From Cocos nucifera (lineage: Eukaryota > Streptophyta > Magnoliopsida > Arecales > Arecaceae), in NCBI GenBank assembly GCA_006176705.1, contig QRFJ01002312.1, positions 93,755-157,754 of the forward strand: a DNA stretch of 64,000 nt, written 5' to 3'. The position numbers were made by a program, and so were the translations under genes. Of the stretch, positions 57,441-64,000 are shown piece after piece; the stretch's first letter is position 1, and the number at the start of each line of letters is the position of its first letter. The notes below the pieces were generated by a model, which was given only the letters and a program-made list of their open reading frames with translations, was not told the origin of the DNA and searched no databases.

Positions 57441-59759
57441 TGTTAGATATGAATGTGCCCAGAAGCCAGAATGGCTGGAACACTTGTTAATAACACTCTT
57501 CTAGGGGCAAATTTATAATTTGACTAATTATCAATAAATGGGGTTATTTTCTATCACATATGTGTATTAGTGTCTGTGATACATCCTTTAGTTAATTGGT
57601 AATGATAATTTCATATTTTCAGAGTAGAAAATTTAAGATATTGAATAATCATATTAAACTCATAAAATGCTTTCAGACCAATAGGGATCATCACGAGATG
57701 TGATTGAATCGAAAGTTGGTTTACAATCGCTTTCTTTTTAGATTGAAGGTCTTGAATCTATGGTGTGAGATAGACGGAGCGAGAGTATTAGACTCATTAG
57801 AGAAATAGAGGCACTGAGCGTGACCAATCTCGAGTAGTTCATTAGGAGTCTACCTTTTCGTCAATGACTGAACTCATCTACAGTAGTATGTGCTGATTCT
57901 TTGACAAGATGCATCTCGGTAGTTCACCTTGAGGGTTTTTATAGTTGACTTACACATTACTCGGTCTCTAGCCATTCGGAAACCCTGATGATATATTGGC
58001 TATAGGCATGTTTCATGTAGGAATGGGAAGCATCAAGATGGAATCTAAATCTACCTCGTTGGAGAGGAGCAGTCCCTATGATGATCATTGAGAATCAAGT
58101 CCAGAAAGTCCATGGGCCATGTAGAGTAAATAATAGAAAAGAGTGTTCATTTAGTTTTTTCACATCGAACTTTGAATCGAATGATTACATTCATATGACA
58201 GGACTAGGGTTTGACGAGTTCACCTTAATCCTAAATCTGGTCGGGCTCAAGATAGGAAGAACTTAATCCACATTAGGGTAGCTGCACCAAGAGGTTCGGC
58301 CATTCAGCTCTATGGGTTTGCCACCAGTATTACTGCTAGGGTGTCACTGATGGATTTTGGGAGCAATTAGAATGATTTAGATGATCGATTCATTCTAGCT
58401 GTTTGAATCAGAGAGTCTGATCCATCGAAAGGAGTTTTGATGAATCAATGATAGAGAGTTCATGACATATCCCATTTACCATACAGAACCTAAACTTATT
58501 GGGTTCACACAAACAAAGGGTTTTGATTTGGTTGATTCATCAATTGAAACTTCCGTTCATGATCTGAGTGAAGATTCATTTAGGTTTAGGAAATCATTGC
58601 TAGCATTGATTGAAACCTAACGTTTTCTTTTTACTATTCATAAATAGTTGTCCTAACTGAGGCCAAAAGGGTTTATACTTCGATCAGAGGCTTCAACTTG
58701 TCTGACTGGAGGTTGTCCAAGTCAGGAGGAAAAGATTGTTCTATATTTGTAAGATATTACCTATCATTTTTGGTCACCTGCCATTTCTTCGTCCTTTGAT
58801 TTGTCAAAAGTTGACTTTGGTTGGTCAAAACATTGCCATCGACATCTTGACTTTCTGTCCATTGTCGCAACTTATTGGAGAGCTGGTTGGGGGCTGTCCC
58901 TCTTCCAGGAACCTGGCAAGGGGAGGGTGCACGCCATACCCTTGGTTGTTGCCAAGTTTGGAGGGCACCCAGGAGTCCCTTTGGAATAGGGGACCCTCTT
59001 CTTTTTGGATCTCTGATTAGAGTTTCCTCCTTAAACCAATTTTTGACTGGTCTTAGCATCCTCTAAGGAGAAATCCCAGGGGGACTCTATTCTCACAATT
59101 CAGATTTTAAGATCTGATTGCCACAAAATTGTTGTTGATGTTGGTGGAAGAAAAGGAGGTATCAAAGCTTAAATAAGAACCCTTACGCACCAACTCAAAG
59201 AAAAATTGAAACCCATACCCCCCAAGGCTGCCTCATCCCCTCTTCGCTCCTTGCCCCAACACCACTTTCTCCCTCTTCCTCTCATGTCCAAAAGTATTTT
59301 AAAGACTTGGTTGTGCAATCCCAAATTGAGAGAAAGGTGATGAAAAGCTGGAAGGCTTGCGCTGCTGCAAAGGACAACTGCTGATCTTCAAAAAGGAGTA
59401 TTGGAAGATCCTCTTAGATCAGATCCAGATTTGATTTTTGAAATTGTGATAGAGAAGGAACAGGACTCTAGATCGTAGCTCGAGCGTGAATACTGATAGA
59501 GTCAGGCACTATTGCATGGCTAGATCCAGGGACCTTCCACTACTCACAGGAATCTCCATCGATAATAGGATTACCCACTTCAAGGTAAATTTAAATTTGA
59601 TTTTAATTTATCTAATTTTATTTTATTTAAAATATAAGAATTAAATCTAAAATATCTCAGGATCTGATCTAGATTAAAGATAAAGAATTTTGAAATCTAT
59701 CTCTTGTGATCTGATCAGATCTGAACGAACTTTGGTTCCGAAAATTAGGATTTTCTTCA
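57441..59759 (+). repeat. 5' LTR of element A3
   Basis: It starts TGTTAGATATGAATGTGCCC and ends GATTTTCTTCA, 2319 bp. The TATA region (gcttaaataag) is degraded near 59168. Overlapping small frames at 58736-59066 are non-coding. Confidence 0.87.
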
Positions 59760-61708
59760 AACTGTATCGAGCAAGTCTAAAAATATTTAGATAATTTTTA
59801 AATTTATTTTAATTTAAATAAAATGATTAGTGTTTACATGAAGATGTTGATTCAGAATCTAAAATTAGAAAAGCAATTAAAATTAATGATTGGATCTAAG
59901 ATTAAAAAAATATGCATGACTAGTTCCTTAAAATAGAATAGTTTATTAGAACAGTCTTGTATATTTTCAATTTAATTTGATTAAAAATAATTTTAGATCT
60001 ATTTTTATTTTAACTATTTTTGATTATCTAATGGTTATTAACAACATCCAAAAAATAATAATTTAAAAATTATTTAATTTTAAACATTTTCATATGAGAT
60101 ATGATTGTTGCATGTCTTATACTTAGGTTGTAGGAATTAGCTTCTACATAATTGTCTGATGATTGAGTTTATATTGATAAGATCAATTAAATCTAATTTT
60201 TTAGATTATTATTTGAGATAATTTAGATTCAGAAATATATTATGATTCGATTACATTGAGATGTATGCAAATTACTATGCCCATGATTAGATCTAATTTC
60301 TGTATATGAGAATATTATGATATAGATCTAAAACTTTTGTTAGTATTGCCATTGTTCCTGTATTAAAGATGTTTCCACTTGCCGTCGATCATAAGAATGA
60401 AAGAAAGGGTTAAAGGCCCTCTCCTCCCTCCGATAGGACGTTCTTATACGTGTAGGGGTGCTTGGCATGTTTGTCCCTTAATCAGAAATCCAAAAAACTT
60501 ACTTTCTTGCAAACTCTAGAATCCTTGAAACCCTGGGATTTATTTACATATTTATTTATTAACCTACTTAATTAAAAATTGAATTATTAAAATATTTAAT
60601 GAGATCTAAATATTAGAATTTTAGATCATAAGACATATTCTAAAAAACTGGGTTGGGGCTTGGGGTTAGCTCAATTAGGTCTAAAGCGGTTGATCAAATC
60701 GATCAAAGAGCTTGGTTAGTGGGAGTCACACATTGCTTAAATTGAACCAACCTAATAGATTAAGGTCTGGGGTTCAAGATTGAGTCACATCAGAAGACCT
60801 ATTTAGGCTCAAAGCATAGAGTCTGGATTGTAGGCAACCCATATTGGTTCTGAACTCACACAATTTGTATCTAAGGTAAGTTTCGCACATTATGAACGAC
60901 TGATTTTTATTGAAAGCTACTCGGACCTGAATGTTCTTGTACGTTAATGGCATTATTCCTTCACCGGGCTTCCACTTACTAGCCATAATCGTATTGATAC
61001 AGGTTTTGTTTCTGAGGTAGTCAATAATCCGAGCTAACCCATGCCCACAGGTTAGGTCAAATTGTTATGACTATTGACAAGTCTAAGTTTAAATGAGACC
61101 TTGAAATTCAAATTTCTTCTCTAAAAAAAAAAGATTAAGTCTGAGTGTCTTTCCACCATTGTATTATGTATGTGCGGGCCCTTTTCAGGGTTGATTTTTT
61201 CTCGACTGCGATACAGTGGCTCAGTTGCATCGAGAAGATGCAACCATTCTACTTAGGCATGAATGCTAATGGGCCTTGAGGATGAGCTGGCTCAATATTT
61301 CAGATACGGTGAGAGACTCAATTAGGAATCCAAAATCGTGAAAATGGTGTCTGACTTAACTAAGGATGTGGATCGATATTTGGATACGGTGAGTTCATGA
61401 TCCCTACAAGTTTCTGGCGTGCAAACTCTCGATGATTAGAGAATCAACTCTCACTAAGCATTTGTTCACTCATTGGCTAACGACCATCATCAATACTATT
61501 AGTGGAGGTGGATGTAGATATAAGTATATGGTTGACGGCACCACTAGAAAATCTTAATCATGGGACTTTTCGTCATCTCTACAAAGGGAGTGTAGGGATC
61601 CGAGAAAATTGAGAGCTTAATTATTTAAAATAAATCCTTAAACAAAATTGGTCAAGTCCTGTAATTATTAGTACTAACTTAGGGAATCTTTGACATCTCT
61701 ACAGAAAA
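59760..61708 (+). other. 5' leader of element A3
   Basis: The PBS is reduced to actgtatcgagcaag (59761-59775). The leader hairpin lies at about 60360-60485, where atcataagaa and ttcttat arms persist but the 5' outer arm is decayed. No coding frame. Confidence 0.75.
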
Positions 61709-63970
61709 ATGTCTGCATCCAACCCATTTGGCCACATATCGCTGGACACCACACAGATGACCGAACCCCAATTATTAAAAGTTGCTCAGGAATACAGAAA
61801 TCATTTTAGGTTTTCAAGTAACCATATTGGGACTGAGAACCCTTCCCACCCTTACCAGCTCGTTCCATCCACATGGAATAGAGAGCGTCCCTAAAAAAAA
61901 ATTGATTTAGAGAGATAATAGGTTCAGGATATTACATTTTAGGGCTCGATGCTCTGATGAGCTCCCAGCGCTAACATTGAAGATTATCGGGACTGCACCA
62001 AATGTTGGCTCACCTACAAGGGATGTTTGGTGAATAGAGTCGCCAACAGCCAATATTGCAGTCACGAAAACGACTTTTAAAGCAAGATTGCGTGACGGAC
62101 AGTCAGTCAAGTCACTTATCTTGATGATGATCAAGTATAAGGAAGAGCTTAGAGAAAGCTTGGATGTGAAGTTAACTTTGGATCTTGCAGGAATGATATT
62201 TATTCTACATCCTTATTGTGCATATGCAATTCATCATGAATTACCACATGCTAAACTTCAAATTTTGGTTCGGAAATTAATGTAATATATGCTGGTCACC
62301 GCTGAGCTTTCTATGAAGGTTCGTAAAGGCTCAGGTTTCATTGTATGGAATGGACTTCTTTCAAAAGAAAGTCTATTTGAAAAAGAAAAAAAAAGGCTTG
62401 TTGAAAAAAGTAGAAAGTGAAGGAGCAAAGAAGAAGAAGGCGAAGCCGAAGATAAAAGCCTGCCTGAAAGTCAGTTCCTATTTATACATTGACAATCAGC
62501 GTGAATGGACTACGAGTGGATAGCAGAACTGCCTCTTACCCTGGCCTCCCTGAGAAAGAGCACGATGTAGATGGTATCTCTATTTCGCTGGCTAGAAGAT
62601 ATTACATTCTTGTCGAGTCTACTTGTAGGCGATCTCTTCTGACTCCAGTTAGGTTGCTTGACTCTAGTTCTACGTGCTCATCTGTGCATTCATGCAGGGT
62701 CTTGAGGAATGATAGAGGGAGGCTGAGGATGGAGACATATCCAAGGCATCGGAATGGAGAAGATTGCTTAGTGTGGTGGAACATTACCCCTCTTCGATTA
62801 CCTCATCTGGTTTTGAACTTAGTTTTGGAAAGGACCTATTATTACGTGCCTGAGCTAGCAGGAATTTGATTTCTAATTTCATGCTTAGCACTAAGAAGGC
62901 TATTGGGATTACCTCTTAATGACCATTGTAACATTCTTTATATGAAAGAAATAAAATTCATAAATGGTTTCCTTTTAGACGATTCTTTGTATCAGCTACA
63001 TATTGATTTACCTGTTTCTTAAACTATCGAGCAAATACATGAATGGCTCAAACGAACCAGGATAATCCAAATGACAGACATCTATGGCCACAAGATTTAG
63101 GTCTATTAAGCAGACATAGGGATCAAAAACAACATTGGAGGAGAAAAATCGGCGCTATTAAGTTCCATTGATCTTCGAGTTCATTACTAACTTGTGATCT
63201 TGTCTTAAGGCAAATGGACTAAACCTCTCTTTTGTTGGTATGGGAGAAGGGCCACAGTCATCCTTGCCTTAGTACATACTTGATTTGTTGTACAGGCCCA
63301 TTTGAATGTTGCCGGGCTAGAGGCAGATTTTGTCTAACTTATTACCTTTACCGAATAATCTAATCAAGTATGGGTATGTGTATTCTTATGAGACATAAGT
63401 CTAAGCTTTTAAAAAGTGTTAAGAATTCAGACATGAAGTAGAAAACAACTGAAAAACCCATTTGAGTTCTTCGAATCAGATAGAGAAGGATATACCATAG
63501 CGAGAATTCCTAGACTATCTCAAAGGTAATGGTATTAGTCTCTTAATGGGAACTCCATCAGGGTAACAACCTCAACTCAAAGGGGAGTTTCAGAATGGGA
63601 GAAATCGGACTCTAAATTGGTATGGTCCGATCCATTGATTGAACTTCAAGGAAACCTTCCCTGATTTTTCTTGGGGACATTCATTGTTAAACTTTCAATT
63701 TATCTACGAATAGGGTTTAATCTAGACCATTCCTTACCACACGTATAGATATTGGTATTGGAAAGAAACAAGTCTGAGTCATCTCAGAATTGGGTTGTCC
63801 GATCATCTTCAAAGAAGCGGATAAGTTATATTTAGGTCCTTTAGAGCTCGATTCCATAGGATATCCTTAAAAGGAGTCATTAGGATACTATTTCTTACAT
63901 TACAAGAGACCACAATTGTTGTGAGTTGAACTGCCCATCTTTCTTGAAAATAGTTTATTCCAAATAGCGG
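61709..63970 (+). pseudogene. gag-pol of element A3, fragmented
   Basis: Gag starts at the ATG at 61709 (MSASNPFGHI). The UBN2 region is at about 61930-62270. The Lys-rich linker is near 62380-62460. The protease region (about 62650) has LDSSSTCSSVHS-like text in place of LDSGSSAHLC. Pre-integrase and integrase text follows from 62860 to about 63900 (for example CVLRQMD, LVHT-like, FIT..D..), shifted in frame every few dozen bases. The last ~40 bases (about 63960-64000) no longer match element A. Confidence 0.75.
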
Positions 63971-64000
63971 GCACGCGCGAAGTTTAGCATAAGCTTTTAT

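Larger units (their letters stand above)
57441..64000 (+). mobile_element. Copia retrotransposon A3 (family A), cut by window end
   Basis: It has a 5' LTR (57441-59759), PBS, leader, gag and pol through part of integrase, all colinear with element A. Single-base insertions and deletions relative to A and A2 occur every ten or so bases, far more than in any other element here. The 3' half lies outside the window. Confidence 0.88.

Noticed and set aside
58736..59066. Four overlapping open frames in the A3 LTR
   Set aside because: All are inside LTR sequence; no frame is conserved in the homologous LTRs.

Overview
The window is plant nuclear DNA made almost entirely of LTR retrotransposons of the Ty1/copia superfamily, inserted into one another. 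Evidence for copia is the protein order gag, protease, integrase, reverse transcriptase, RNase H, the YVDD or YMDD catalytic box, LTRs with TG...CA ends, and primer-binding sites matching the plant initiator-Met tRNA. No intact host gene, rRNA, tRNA or CRISPR array was seen. The species cannot be fixed from sequence alone. AT-rich, CpG-poor sequence and copia lineages of the Angela/TAR-like, Tork and SIRE-like kinds suit a repeat-rich seed plant, perhaps a monocot such as a palm (inference).

Layout. 1-873 is an outer piece of a family-A LTR on the minus strand. 874-1601 holds a degenerate fragment resembling a CACTA (Ptta/En/Spm) protein. 1602-9496 is element D (plus strand), with a 31-bp minisatellite and a foreign LTR fragment in its 5' LTR, a GC-richer foreign block replacing the middle of gag-pol, and a truncated 3' LTR. 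9497-14727 is a SIRE-like fragment, I (minus). 14728-18399 is element F (minus, 3' LTR plus RT/RNase H). An LTR of element G begins at 18400 inside F. Element E (18697-55575) lies in that G LTR. E's 3' LTR was then split twice: by element B (26560-42750, minus, Tork-like), and by element H (43136-53433, minus). B's 5' LTR is split by element A (31900-42529, plus). After E, the G LTR resumes (55581-55706) and is cut by a truncated family-A LTR (A2, 55707-57440), which abuts element A3 (57441 to the window end).

The nesting rests on target-site duplications (CTCAT/CTCGT for E, CTACT for B, GTGTA for A, CGGTA/TGATA for H) and on summed LTR lengths. E's 3' LTR pieces sum to 2891 bp against 2886 bp for its 5' LTR. 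B's split LTR sums to 595 bp against 618 bp. Insertion order is F, then G, then E, then B and H, then A inside B; A2 and A3 are separate later hits in G.

All coding regions are pseudogenes broken by stops and frameshifts. The least decayed are B and H, followed by A. E, D and F are more decayed. No novel protein system was found. The most interesting signals are non-coding: conserved, partly covarying hairpins in the 5' leaders of two copia families, an internal gag deletion shared by E and H that implies propagation of a gag-deficient subfamily, and two stretches (about 7.35-7.93 kb and from about 57.4 kb to the end) whose texture suggests foreign sequence or assembly error.
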